Below are positions 9,267 to 18,102 of a DNA stretch of 44,875 nt, in pieces; positions within the stretch are counted from its first letter, which is position 1, and each line of letters starts with the position of its first letter. The position numbers and the translations under genes are program-made. The notes under the pieces were generated by a model. That model worked only from the letters and a program-made list of their open reading frames with translations, had not been told where the DNA came from and did no database searches. This DNA is from Ferruginibacter sp. (GTDB lineage: Bacteria > Bacteroidota > Bacteroidia > Chitinophagales > Chitinophagaceae), in contig JANXSK010000119.1 in assembly GCA_025352695.1 (NCBI GenBank), positions 1-44,875 of the forward strand, read 5' to 3'.

Positions 9267-9818
9267 TTAAAAAGCTGCTTCATTTCCAAATAAATTAAAC
9301 CCATATTCTAAAATGTAATAACCTATAACTCCGGCACCAACAAGCCCCAAAATTATTGCCCAAATCCACCAGTTATCTTCTGGTACTGTATTTTCTTCAA
9401 CAAAATATTCTGACATTTCAATATTGATAGTTTCTTTATCCCCTACCAATTTAATATGTTCTGTAGCCGGCCGTAGTACCCTTTCTGCAATAACTGCCGG
9501 TGTAAATATCTTGTTAATTTGCTGTGGTATAAAATCAATAATACCGCCTTCATTCTTAATAAAATTTCCAACAGATTTTAAAGTAACACTACCCTTTTTA
9601 TCCAGCTCATTTTTAATAAGTTCGCTTAATGCCGTAAACTCATTAAACACATTTTGATCTTCTTGCGTCCCCAAAAAAACAATTGATGGTACAGGTGCTA
9701 ATAAACGGGAATTAACAAAGTCAGTTTCTGCTTTACTCGTAATAACAGAGAGTGTACCAATACCGGGTAACCTGCAGGTTTTATTTTGAAAAAGAGTTGG
9801 CGCTATCAAATAATCCAT
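9267..9818 (-). CDS. HU-CCDC81-like domain membrane protein
   Basis: The 183-residue protein has two HU-like halves. The first has CRLPGIGTLSVI with a proline-rich return (APVPSIVFLGTQEDQN); the second has LDKKGSVTLKSVGNFIKNEGGIIDF. Both resemble the bacterial CCDC81-type HU domains known from Bacteroidota proteins that often carry a SPOR domain. Here there is no SPOR domain; the protein ends after one membrane helix (WWIWAIILGLVGAGVIGYYIL, ~147-167) with a short tail. A role at the cell envelope or division site is possible by analogy only. A good promoter lies directly upstream. Confidence 0.65.
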   Translation of the reverse strand: MDYLIAPTLFQNKTCRLPGIGTLSVITSKAETDFVNSRLLAPVPSIVFLGTQEDQNVFNEFTALSELIKNELDKKGSVTLKSVGNFIKNEGGIIDFIPQQINKIFTPAVIAERVLRPATEHIKLVGDKETINIEMSEYFVEENTVPEDNWWIWAIILGLVGAGVIGYYILEYGFNLFGNEAAF

Positions 9819-9835
9819 AATAAAAGCTTATTAAT

Positions 9836-9868
9836 CAAAGATATGATTATACGCTAAAATAAGAGCAA
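9836..9868 (-). promoter_or_regulatory. Bacteroidota-type promoter of the HU-CCDC81-like gene
   Basis: On the minus strand a TTG (9868-9866) is followed after 22 bases by TATCTTTG (9843-9836), which fits the -33/-7 consensus. The -7 box ends 18 bases before the ATG. Confidence 0.55.
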
Positions 9869-9920
9869 TACACTCGCTTTGTACTATAAAAAATGTGGAA
9901 TTTATATTAAGACTACTATC

Positions 9921-11564
9921 TCAAAATTTAAGAATAACCCCGGCCAAAAAATTTAAACCATATACTTCATAATTATTCCAGCGCTGGTATTTATCATTTA
10001 AAATATTATTAATATCAAACCAGGCACTAAACTTTTTGGTTATACTAACTTCAGCACCTGCACTAAGATCGGCAGCACCGCTTAAACTTTTATTTACATT
10101 GTTGGGTAACAGGTAAGGGCCGCCAGTAAATGTTTTAAAATCGCTCTTTATCATAACTTGTTTAAATGCCCACCAACGCAGTGAAGCATTAATTTCGAAT
10201 GGTATTGTACCCCAAGCCTTTGCATTATCATGCATTCCGGTATATCCGTTAAAAGTAAGGCCACCAGTTACAGTGAACTTATCTTGGCTAATGAAACTCA
10301 CATCTCCATGAATTCTCAGATCAGTAACCTTACTTTCATTACTTATTTTAAAAGACTTTAAATCAGATCCAGCAGTAGTGTCATTTATAAAAAAAGGCAA
10401 ATTGGTGTAACTGATAAATGCAGCTTTAGCACTAAAATTAAAATGCTTACCTACAGAAGCTTTAAGTCCTCCATAAAATTCAATTTCCTTGGTATTTTTT
10501 TGAGTAAAAATAGTTGACAGATAAGGATTGATATCAGATAAATTTTGATAATTATTTTTAATAATTCTGCCTGTTAAGCCAGCCTGTACCAAAAATGGTT
10601 TGTCGGGTATTTGTGCTTCGCCATAAATATTGGGTAACACACTTAGCTGGCCGTTATCCCAGGTAGGCGTTATGCCTCCATGTAATTTTAATACAGCTGA
10701 AGTATAGACTAACTCTGGCGCAATAGAGTAAATATTATTGTTTATTCTGGTATTATTGGGAATATCATTTTTTGTAGTATAAGTCGTAATATCAGCCTTT
10801 ATCGCAAGTTTTACAGCAAATAAATCACCAATCGATTTTTCTACAGGCGCATCCACAATTAAAGAACTTTCAGATAACCTGTTTTGGTTACTAAAAATAT
10901 TTATTTCTACATTGGGATTATAATTAATGCCAGATTCAGTTACCACTTTATTGCGAAAACCTGCTTTTAATTTAACATTCGTCAACCACTGCGATACAGC
11001 TGCTTTTTCATAGTTATGCAGCAGGTGATCGTAACCATATAAATAATAATCATGCTGAATAATACCAGCGCTGCCATAAACTTCATTACTTTCTGTAAAA
11101 TAACTACCACTTGCTTTTATATTTAACTGGCTGTAATCCTGGTTTTTTATTTTACCTTTTGATGAAATGTAATTTGCATATACATTTACCAGGCTTTTTT
11201 TACCATCTCCAAAACTAAACCCTGCGCTAATTAGTGGCGTAGAATAATTCCCAAAACCCATTTTTAAAAAATTTCTTAATCCAAGTTCCTGCCCGGTATC
11301 CTGCACTAGAGCCAATGGTTTTAAAGGCATTGGCTGATAGGTATAAAATAAATTTTGTGCAGGAATATTATAGGGTGAAATTAATTTTGTAGAATCTGCA
11401 GATAAATTAGTAGCAGAAAAATTAATTTTGACTGCATTTCTTAACACAGGTTTGTAGCTAGAAGTAATATCAATGATTTGTTTTTTGGTTGTATCTTTTT
11501 GGGCAAACGATGCAACACCCCATAAACAAAAAATTAAACCTGTTATAATATGCTTGGTACCCAT
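9921..11564 (-). CDS. TonB-dependent-receptor-like outer membrane beta-barrel protein (no plug)
   Basis: The 547-residue protein has a signal peptide (MGTKHIITGLIFCLWGVASFAQ). A short linker (IDITSSYKPVLRNAVKINFSA) precedes a long run of alternating amphipathic strands. It ends in a terminal Phe after NNILNDKYQRWNNYEVYGLNFLAGVILKF, a typical outer-membrane insertion end that resembles TonB receptors. There is no plug or TonB box. It is 59 bases downstream of the giant TPR gene with no terminator between them, so the two probably form one operon and may act together at the outer membrane. The substrate is unknown. Confidence 0.8.
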   Translation of the reverse strand: MGTKHIITGLIFCLWGVASFAQKDTTKKQIIDITSSYKPVLRNAVKINFSATNLSADSTKLISPYNIPAQNLFYTYQPMPLKPLALVQDTGQELGLRNFLKMGFGNYSTPLISAGFSFGDGKKSLVNVYANYISSKGKIKNQDYSQLNIKASGSYFTESNEVYGSAGIIQHDYYLYGYDHLLHNYEKAAVSQWLTNVKLKAGFRNKVVTESGINYNPNVEINIFSNQNRLSESSLIVDAPVEKSIGDLFAVKLAIKADITTYTTKNDIPNNTRINNNIYSIAPELVYTSAVLKLHGGITPTWDNGQLSVLPNIYGEAQIPDKPFLVQAGLTGRIIKNNYQNLSDINPYLSTIFTQKNTKEIEFYGGLKASVGKHFNFSAKAAFISYTNLPFFINDTTAGSDLKSFKISNESKVTDLRIHGDVSFISQDKFTVTGGLTFNGYTGMHDNAKAWGTIPFEINASLRWWAFKQVMIKSDFKTFTGGPYLLPNNVNKSLSGAADLSAGAEVSITKKFSAWFDINNILNDKYQRWNNYEVYGLNFLAGVILKF

Positions 11565-11623
11565 AGTAAATTTGTATGTTTTAATTTCTCTTTTAATAAA
11601 ATTTTTATTTGAGAAATAAATAA

Positions 11624-14600
11624 TTAATTAATTTTTAAAGCTGCTTTTTCAGTTATTGTTGCTTTATCCAATTTATCTTGTGCCTCCGTTTTTAATTCTG
11701 TAATCGTTGAATTTTGAGCTACGCTCAGGTAAGTTGCTTTGGCATTAAAATAATCTTTTTGCTGCATAAAAATATCACCTAACAAAATGTAACTCCTGGT
11801 AAGCCAAAAGTCATAACTACTTGTTTCTTTTATTACAATTTGTGCTGCTTTTTCAGCCGCGGTATAATTTCCTAAGCTATATTGGCAATTGGCAATTTCG
11901 TACCGTGCCTCTGCACCCCAAGCCGATTTATTGATAGCAGCACATGATTTGAAAGATGCTAAAGCACCTGAATAATCATTGCTTACCTGCTGAGATTTGC
12001 CCAATACTAAAAATGCTACAGATTTGTCATCTGTACTTATACCTTTACTTTTTAATAATTCTTTAGCAACTTCATTGGCCTGCGCATATTCTTTTAACTG
12101 ATAATCGCAACGTACCAATCCCCTTAATGCTTCCAACTGGTTATCTTGATTAATTGAAGTAGTTCTCAATGATTCAAAATTTATTTTTGCTTTACCATAA
12201 TCTTTCAATTCAAAATAATTAATTCTTGATGCTGCTAAGGTTGCTCTTTCAAAATATTTATTAATGCCTTTTGAGCTTACGAAAGTGTAACCTACTAAAG
12301 CATTATTCCAATCTTTATTTTTTATATAACATTCACTTTTGTAAAAATTGGCATCCATTACAAAGGCCCCAGCAGGAAATTTTGTTAAATAATTATTGAA
12401 TGCTTCAATAGCTCCGTTGCAGTCATTGTTATTGTATTTTAATTCTGCTGCACTGAAGGTTAAACCATCTGCTTCAGAAACAGAAATATTTTTACCATTT
12501 TTACGCATCAACTCAAGATATTCATTTGGCTTACCTGCTTCCACATAAATATTTTTAATATTGTCCAACGCCTCATCCGCTTCTGCAGATTGTGGATATT
12601 GTTGTATCAACTGCTGGTAGTTAGTCAACGCCTCCTCATTTTTATCTATATTATAATAACTAAGTCCCAGTTTTAAATAAGCTTTTGGTTTTAAGCCAGT
12701 GGCATTTTCTGCTGCGACTATTTTATTTAAATATGGAATAGCTTCCCTGAATTTTTCATCCGCCATGTAAGTATTTGCAACTTCCAAAGTTGCATCCGGA
12801 GTTAAACTACTTTGAGGATACAGGCGATTAAGATTATTAAGAATAGTTATTTTAGTTGATGAGCTTTTTATTCCAGCAATCATTGCCTTTTGAAACATAG
12901 CATAATCACTTTGGGGTAATGCATTATTTAAAATAACATCATACATGCTGTTGGCCTTTGTAAAATCCTTGTTCATAAAATTACAATCAGCCGCACGTAC
13001 ATAAGCATCCTGTTCAACAGAAGTGGCAGTGGTATTCGATTTAGCAACAGCTTCAAAATATCCTAAAGCTTGTTTATAATTTTCCTTTTTCATCCAGCTA
13101 TAACCAAGATTATATTTAGCAGTTATAGGACTAGCCTCGCCCTGAGCAACTGCATTACTTTGTAAATAAACAGACAGGTAACGAATAGCCGCATCATAAT
13201 CAGGGAGCCGGTAAGCAATTTCTCCTTTCCAAAAATTAGCATATGGTGTAACTGAAGAGGATTGAAGTCTTAAGATCTTTGTAAATAATTCATCTGCCTT
13301 TGCTATTTGCTGGTCATTAATATATTCAACAGCTCTGCCATACAATACACGGGGATATACTTTTTGCATGGATGCTGTTGGTTTATCAAAAGATTCATAC
13401 AAAGTAAGTGCATCATTAAAATTATTGGTATTTGCCAGCAATGCAACCAAAATTTCTTTTGCTTCAGCATTGTTATCCCCATTAGGATAAGTATCTAAAA
13501 AACGCCTCATTTCATTTAGTGCAATATCCTGATATCCTAATTCATAAGAGAGCTTGGCATAATTAAAAAGTGATATTTCCTGTTGCTGTTTGTTGCTGCT
13601 GTTATTGGCACAATATTGAAAAGCAGTTCTTGCATTTGCCTTTTGATTGGTACGCAAATAGCAATCTCCCAAGAGGTACATAGAGTTTTGTCCTAAAGAA
13701 TCCTTTTCATTGCTCAGTTGCTTAAAACCCTCAATCGCCTTGGTTAATTGCTTAGCCTGATAATAAGAGTAGCTTAATTCGTATAGGTCTTCTTTACTTA
13801 CCTTACTTGTATTTTTTACATAATATTCAAGTAAGGGTAATGCTTTTGCATAATTTTTTTTCTCAAAATATATTTGCCCTAACAATTGTTTCATTTCCTT
13901 TTCGTAATACAATCCTCCCTTACTCAACACACTTTCTCCATAGCGCAAAGACTCGTCATTTTTATTTTGAAAATAATATATTTCGGCAATATAATAAGGT
14001 ACAACTCCCTTATATTCGTCTTTTAATTGCACTAGCTTAAAAGCTTTTAATGCATCGTTATAATTACGGTCGTAGTAACTTATAAAACCATAATAATAAT
14101 TGGCGGGAATATAGTATTTATTCTCGGGCAGTTGATGAATTTCATTGAAAAGTGGCTTTGCATCAGCAAAACGTTTGAGGTTAAAATAACAGTAAGCCTT
14201 TTCAAATTTAGCATCGGCAATTTCTTCATTGCTCAGGTTATCTAAACCAGCAATTTCATAATATTTGATTGCACTACTAAAATCATCTATGGTAAAATAA
14301 AATTTGCCCAGATGGTAACTCATTAATTCTAACCTTGACTGATTATTTACCCATTCAATATATTGTTTAGCTTCTTCTTCTGCTATTGGTAATTGTAACT
14401 TTAACCGGCATACGATATAATAATAATGTACATCATCGTTCAGGTAAACATTATTGCTTTTTTGTTTATCAGGATATTGGTCTTTTAAAGCTTGTAATAA
14501 AGGGTAAGCAAGTGCATATTGGTTCTTAATAAAGAGTTCTTTTGCTTCTTTAAATTTATTTTCTGCATCTGTAAAAACATGGGTTGGTTGTGCAAAAATA

Positions 14601-14653
14601 GAGATAGACAATAAAACTGCCAGTAGCAGTAAGGGATATTTTAGTTTCATCAT
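11624..14653 (-). CDS. Large exported TPR-repeat protein
   Basis: With the ATG at 14653 the protein has 1009 residues and a signal peptide (MMKLKYPLLLLAVLLSISIFAQ). TPR-like helical hairpins fill the rest. Examples are FYFTIDDFSSAIKYYEIAG, AKALPLLEYYV, NLGYSWMKKENYKQALGYFE and LKLGLSYYNIDKNEEALTNY. The open frame extends to a TTG at 14686, but that codon lies in the -7 box of a good promoter, so the ATG is the start. It is probably periplasmic or surface-associated and partners the barrel encoded just downstream. The exact function is unknown. Confidence 0.88.
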   Translation of the reverse strand: MMKLKYPLLLLAVLLSISIFAQPTHVFTDAENKFKEAKELFIKNQYALAYPLLQALKDQYPDKQKSNNVYLNDDVHYYYIVCRLKLQLPIAEEEAKQYIEWVNNQSRLELMSYHLGKFYFTIDDFSSAIKYYEIAGLDNLSNEEIADAKFEKAYCYFNLKRFADAKPLFNEIHQLPENKYYIPANYYYGFISYYDRNYNDALKAFKLVQLKDEYKGVVPYYIAEIYYFQNKNDESLRYGESVLSKGGLYYEKEMKQLLGQIYFEKKNYAKALPLLEYYVKNTSKVSKEDLYELSYSYYQAKQLTKAIEGFKQLSNEKDSLGQNSMYLLGDCYLRTNQKANARTAFQYCANNSSNKQQQEISLFNYAKLSYELGYQDIALNEMRRFLDTYPNGDNNAEAKEILVALLANTNNFNDALTLYESFDKPTASMQKVYPRVLYGRAVEYINDQQIAKADELFTKILRLQSSSVTPYANFWKGEIAYRLPDYDAAIRYLSVYLQSNAVAQGEASPITAKYNLGYSWMKKENYKQALGYFEAVAKSNTTATSVEQDAYVRAADCNFMNKDFTKANSMYDVILNNALPQSDYAMFQKAMIAGIKSSSTKITILNNLNRLYPQSSLTPDATLEVANTYMADEKFREAIPYLNKIVAAENATGLKPKAYLKLGLSYYNIDKNEEALTNYQQLIQQYPQSAEADEALDNIKNIYVEAGKPNEYLELMRKNGKNISVSEADGLTFSAAELKYNNNDCNGAIEAFNNYLTKFPAGAFVMDANFYKSECYIKNKDWNNALVGYTFVSSKGINKYFERATLAASRINYFELKDYGKAKINFESLRTTSINQDNQLEALRGLVRCDYQLKEYAQANEVAKELLKSKGISTDDKSVAFLVLGKSQQVSNDYSGALASFKSCAAINKSAWGAEARYEIANCQYSLGNYTAAEKAAQIVIKETSSYDFWLTRSYILLGDIFMQQKDYFNAKATYLSVAQNSTITELKTEAQDKLDKATITEKAALKIN

Positions 14654-14683
14654 GTTGATTAAATCATTCTTAATTACAGACTG

Positions 14684-14713
14684 CAAAATTAGCTATTATA
14701 ACACTTAAGCAAA
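14684..14713 (-). promoter_or_regulatory. Promoter of the TPR/barrel operon
   Basis: The minus strand has TTTG (14713-14710), an 18-base spacer, and TAATTTTG (14691-14684). This is a close match to the Bacteroidota primary-sigma promoter. It sets the transcript start at about 14680, which excludes the upstream TTG as start codon. Confidence 0.7.
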
Positions 14714-14829
14714 CACCATTCCAAATGCTTTGTTAATAAGTGGATAACTGTTTTATTCAAAAACGAATGTACTGTTGAAATGCTGTTAAAAAAATGATAA
14801 AGAAAATTTTATTGTACACTTTGTTGCTG

Positions 14830-14890
14830 ATAAGTAGCAGGTTTATATTCTTTGTTTAAAAAGCTGCTACTTATTTTCCTGCTACTTATT
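14830..14890. repeat. Three-arm inverted repeat in the divergent region
   Basis: ATAAGTAGCAG at 14830-14840 has two perfect complements: CTGCTACTTAT at 14864-14874 and again at 14879-14889. Either downstream arm could pair with the first. It lies between the TPR gene and doxX in a 420-bp stretch (14654-15074) that otherwise holds only the TPR promoter. Its role is unknown. Confidence 0.5.
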
Positions 14891-15074
14891 TGAAAAAAAT
14901 ATTGCTTTTAATTTTTATTTTGGGTCGTTTTCCATTAGCATAAATTTCTTAAAATAATTATATTAAAATTTATAAAACCCTTACCACGTTGCATTTCAGT
15001 AATTAAAAATAATTTTCTTTTAATAATAATGATAAAGATTAAATTGCCAAAAATTAAACCCAAAAAATATTGCA

Positions 15075-15482
15075 ATGAAAAAATTATTTACTTCAAAATA
15101 TACTCCTGGCGCTGTAAATGCAGGCATGCTTTTTTTACGCGTTGGAATGGGTATTTTAATTTTCCATCATGGTTTTCAAAAGATTACTCATTTTAATGAA
15201 ACAACTCATTACATACCAAATCTGTTGGGAATGGGAAAAACTATTAACACTTCCTTAATCATTTTTGCTGAATTTTTTTGTTCTCTTTTTTTAATACTTG
15301 GATTATTTACCAGACTTGCCTGCATCCCACTAATTATTGCTATGAGTGTTGCTTTATACAAAAGCACTGATCTTGATTTTTTTGGTAAAGGAGAAGCGCC
15401 TTCTTTGTTCCTTGTAGGTTTTATTGTGCTTATATTAATTGGTCCGGGCAAGGTTAGTGTGGATGGTATGATAGGGAAATAA
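15075..15482 (+). CDS. DoxX family membrane protein
   Basis: The 135-residue protein has four predicted membrane helices. The DoxX pattern is clear: AGMLFLRVGMGILIFHHGFQKI at the start, then IFAEFFCSLFLILGLFTRLACIPLI and LVGFIVLILIGPGKVSVDG at the end. This family is often linked to quinone or thiosulfate metabolism, but many members have no known function. The thioesterase gene follows 54 bases downstream on the same strand. Confidence 0.85.
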   Translation: MKKLFTSKYTPGAVNAGMLFLRVGMGILIFHHGFQKITHFNETTHYIPNLLGMGKTINTSLIIFAEFFCSLFLILGLFTRLACIPLIIAMSVALYKSTDLDFFGKGEAPSLFLVGFIVLILIGPGKVSVDGMIGK

Positions 15483-15536
15483 TAAAGGGTAAATTCAGTA
15501 ATGAATTATTTTTAATATGGATCAAGTAAATTGAAA

Positions 15537-15956
15537 ATGTACACAACAGAAACAAAAATTAGAATTCATTATGCCCTTACTGACCAAATGGGTGTTGTTT
15601 ATCATGGCCACTATGCACAGTTTTATGAAATTGGCAGAGCCGAAGCCATACGTAATCTAGGTTATAGTTATAAAGATATAGAAGCAATGGGTATTATAAT
15701 GCCCGTGGTAGATATTCACAGCAGATTTTTAAGACCAGCTAAGTACGATGACTTGATAACAGTTAAAACTACCCTAAAAGAATTACCAGTACACCATAAA
15801 ATTGTTTTTCACTCGGAAATTTATGATGAGGAAGGTGCGCTATTAAACACTGGCGATGTAACACTTTACTTTATGGAAGCGCATCACATGAAACGTTGCG
15901 AAATGCCTGCTGCACTGAAAGATAAACTAGGTAGCTATTTTTTAGTCGTCGAATAA
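15537..15956 (+). CDS. Acyl-CoA thioesterase, 4HBT (YbgC/FadM-like) family
   Basis: The hotdog-fold thioesterase has 139 residues from the ATG at 15537. An in-frame TTG six bases earlier is not needed. The active-site segment IHYALTDQMGVVYHGHYAQFYEIGRAEA has the catalytic Asp in the TDxxGVVYH pattern, and the helix continues to the FYEIGR motif. The C-terminus (VTLYFMEAHHMKRCEMPAAL) is typical. It would hydrolyse an acyl-CoA thioester in the cytoplasm; chain length is not predictable. Confidence 0.88.
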   Translation: MYTTETKIRIHYALTDQMGVVYHGHYAQFYEIGRAEAIRNLGYSYKDIEAMGIIMPVVDIHSRFLRPAKYDDLITVKTTLKELPVHHKIVFHSEIYDEEGALLNTGDVTLYFMEAHHMKRCEMPAALKDKLGSYFLVVE

Positions 15957-16090
15957 ATTTTGAGTAAAATGTAAAGTAGTAAGTATTGTTGGATAGTTTC
16001 ATATTCAAACACCATAATTAACCAAAATGTTCCTTTTCGTTATTCACACTATACACTTACTTACTTTATTCTTTTTATTTAAGTAAACAA

Positions 16091-16519
16091 TTAAGCCCTG
16101 TAATAATCACCTTTCCATTGTTGAATGGCTAATTTAATCTGCTTTGCACTCATATTTTCATCCGCTGCTCTTTTGGCTAATGTAACAAATTCATCATCGC
16201 CTGCAAAACGTAAAGCAATAATTTGTCCTATCCATAAGCGACTATCTAATTGCTTGCCGGTAGCAATAAAATGCCTGAAATTTTCTTCTGCCCTGATGGC
16301 CCTATCTTGTGCCTTTAACGAAAATACCCTTGAATAAAAAGCTACTAAAATAGAGGCAATCGTTAATACAACCAATAAAGAGGCTGAATAAAAATTTTCG
16401 GGCGCAGACCTGATGAGGTTAACTACAGCACCTATTAAGACAAGTAATAATAACGGTAATGCTATAAAATGGTAACCCGGAACAAATTGGCTATGATTTT
16501 TTAAATTTTGTTTTTTCAT
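16091..16519 (-). CDS. DUF6526-like membrane protein
   Basis: The 142-residue protein has two membrane helices (FIALPLLLLVLIGAVVNLI and SASLLVVLTIASILVAFYS) and then a soluble helical domain. The soluble part (RAIRAEENFRHF...IALRFAGDDEF...MSAKQIKLAIQQWKGDYYRA) matches a small family I know from Chitinophagaceae and relatives, DUF6526. Function unknown. A weak 7-bp hairpin with an 8-base loop near 16580-16602 may end transcription of this or the dacB unit. Confidence 0.7.
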   Translation of the reverse strand: MKKQNLKNHSQFVPGYHFIALPLLLLVLIGAVVNLIRSAPENFYSASLLVVLTIASILVAFYSRVFSLKAQDRAIRAEENFRHFIATGKQLDSRLWIGQIIALRFAGDDEFVTLAKRAADENMSAKQIKLAIQQWKGDYYRA

Positions 16520-16632
16520 AATGTTAGTTTATTACACGAAATACTGGTATTGTCATCAATAAAAAAAATTAATTTCTTATATACTTTTGTTTAAAAGCAA
16601 AAGTTTATATTCTATTGTTTTAACTTGAAGAA

Positions 16633-18051
16633 TCACTTTAATACATCAAATAATTTCCAGATTTTCTCTTTCACTGTAGAAGGACTGCCATCAAAATTAT
16701 TTACAATAAAAGAAAAGATATAATTATTACCGTTACTAGTTTTTATAAAACCAGCATAACTTCTTACTCCACTTATATATCCATCTTTCATTTTAATACC
16801 GTTTATTAAAGGCAATGCATTGTAAAATGTAGCATACCATTGTTGCTTTTGTGCGTATTGTAAAACAGTTACCAATGAGCTTGTGGTTAACCTGTTTGCT
16901 GGAGATAAACCACTGCCATCAATAATATTAAGCGCAGATTTTTCAATTCCTCTTTTACTCCAAAAATCTTTAATGACACTTATACCACTATCTGTTGTGG
17001 GGTTCAAATATCTTTTTACAGCAATTGTTTTTACGAGCGCTTCACCAAAAAGGTTTACACTTTTTTTCAGAAACCAGTAGTTAATTGAGTCTAGCCTGGG
17101 CGATTGTATTGAATCAAGCAATATCCCCTGCGGAATTACAATAGCTTTATTTTTCATCCGCTCTTCGGTAAAAGTCAGCACATTACCCAAAATAGGAATG
17201 CCCTTATTTTTTAAATAATCCTTTACTGTTAGTAAAAAAAGTTTTGGAGGATTTGGTAACGAACCTGAAATAGTAAACCCTTGCGTTGAACTTGGAACAG
17301 TTCCCTTGGCAATAATATGCTTGCTGAAAGGGGCCGAAAAAAGCCACGCATTGTCGCCTGAACCTTTGTTACCGGTCCTTACAAAATTAATAAACGCATA
17401 ATTATTTAAAACTACGGCTGGGTTTGTTGCAAAGATTGTTGTGGCATCATTTTCAAGTTTACCGGTTTTAAATGTAACATCAAACTGGTTCTCCCGCCAG
17501 TTAATACCCCAAACGCCTGCACCATAATAGTTCCCAATATCTTCCCAAACCCAGCCATTGGGTAACGGATCAAATGCAAAATAACGATCGTCACCAACCA
17601 AGCTGCCTGCAATAGATTTTATATTATTTTGCCGAAGAATAACCGCAATTTTTTTAAGTATACTTTCTGCTTTAGTATTGTACCATCGCTCACTTCCAAA
17701 GGTTGGATCACCCTGACCCACAACATAAATATTTCCCTGTAATATTCCATTTTTTATACCTTGATCATGTGTGATGTATGTTTTAAATCGAAAATCTGGG
17801 CCTAACAATTCCAATGCCGTAACACTGGTTACAATTTTTTGACAACTGGCTGGAGCCAATCCTATAACTCCGTTTTTATCAAATATAACGCTGCCTGTTT
17901 TAGCATCCACTACATATAAGCTCACAATAGCATGCTTAAACTGATCATCTTCTTCTATTTTTTTTATTGCAGCGCCCAATTGCAAGGCAATATCCTGACA
18001 GAAGGAAGATACCGGTATTAACAAATAAATAAATAGCCAAACTTTTTTCAT
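16633..18051 (-). CDS. dacB: D-alanyl-D-alanine carboxypeptidase/endopeptidase (PBP4 type, S13)
   Basis: The 472-residue protein from the ATG at 18051 has a signal peptide (MKKVWLFIYLLIPVSSFCQ). The S13 family motifs are present: SxxK in APASCQKIVTS (Ser69, Lys72), the DGSGLSPANRLT segment, and a KTG-box equivalent in AGFIKTSNG, where the last residue is Ser in place of Gly. It would trim or cut peptidoglycan cross-links in the periplasm. The frame runs on to a TTG at 18102, but that triplet is part of the -33 element, so 18051 is the start. It is divergent from cinA. Confidence 0.88.
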   Translation of the reverse strand: MKKVWLFIYLLIPVSSFCQDIALQLGAAIKKIEEDDQFKHAIVSLYVVDAKTGSVIFDKNGVIGLAPASCQKIVTSVTALELLGPDFRFKTYITHDQGIKNGILQGNIYVVGQGDPTFGSERWYNTKAESILKKIAVILRQNNIKSIAGSLVGDDRYFAFDPLPNGWVWEDIGNYYGAGVWGINWRENQFDVTFKTGKLENDATTIFATNPAVVLNNYAFINFVRTGNKGSGDNAWLFSAPFSKHIIAKGTVPSSTQGFTISGSLPNPPKLFLLTVKDYLKNKGIPILGNVLTFTEERMKNKAIVIPQGILLDSIQSPRLDSINYWFLKKSVNLFGEALVKTIAVKRYLNPTTDSGISVIKDFWSKRGIEKSALNIIDGSGLSPANRLTTSSLVTVLQYAQKQQWYATFYNALPLINGIKMKDGYISGVRSYAGFIKTSNGNNYIFSFIVNNFDGSPSTVKEKIWKLFDVLK

Positions 18052-18069
18052 ACTTGAATTATCTTGCAG

Positions 18070-18102
18070 CAAAATTAATCTTTCAATAATAAAATGACTC
18101 AA
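18070..18102 (-). promoter_or_regulatory. Promoter of dacB, overlapping the start of cinA
   Basis: On the minus strand TTG (18102-18100) is followed after 22 bases by TAATTTTG (18077-18070). It overlaps the first three codons of the divergent cinA, so initiation at one gene could hinder the other. Confidence 0.55.

Noticed and set aside
15957..16090. Imperfect inverted repeat around TAAAGTAGTAAGT and ACTTACTTACTTTA as a terminator
   Set aside because: The arms are about 100 bases apart and mismatched, and no T run follows in the right place.
16560..16605. + strand promoter TACTTTTG near 16583
   Set aside because: No + strand gene follows; the box is part of an AT-rich short hairpin between two minus-strand genes.
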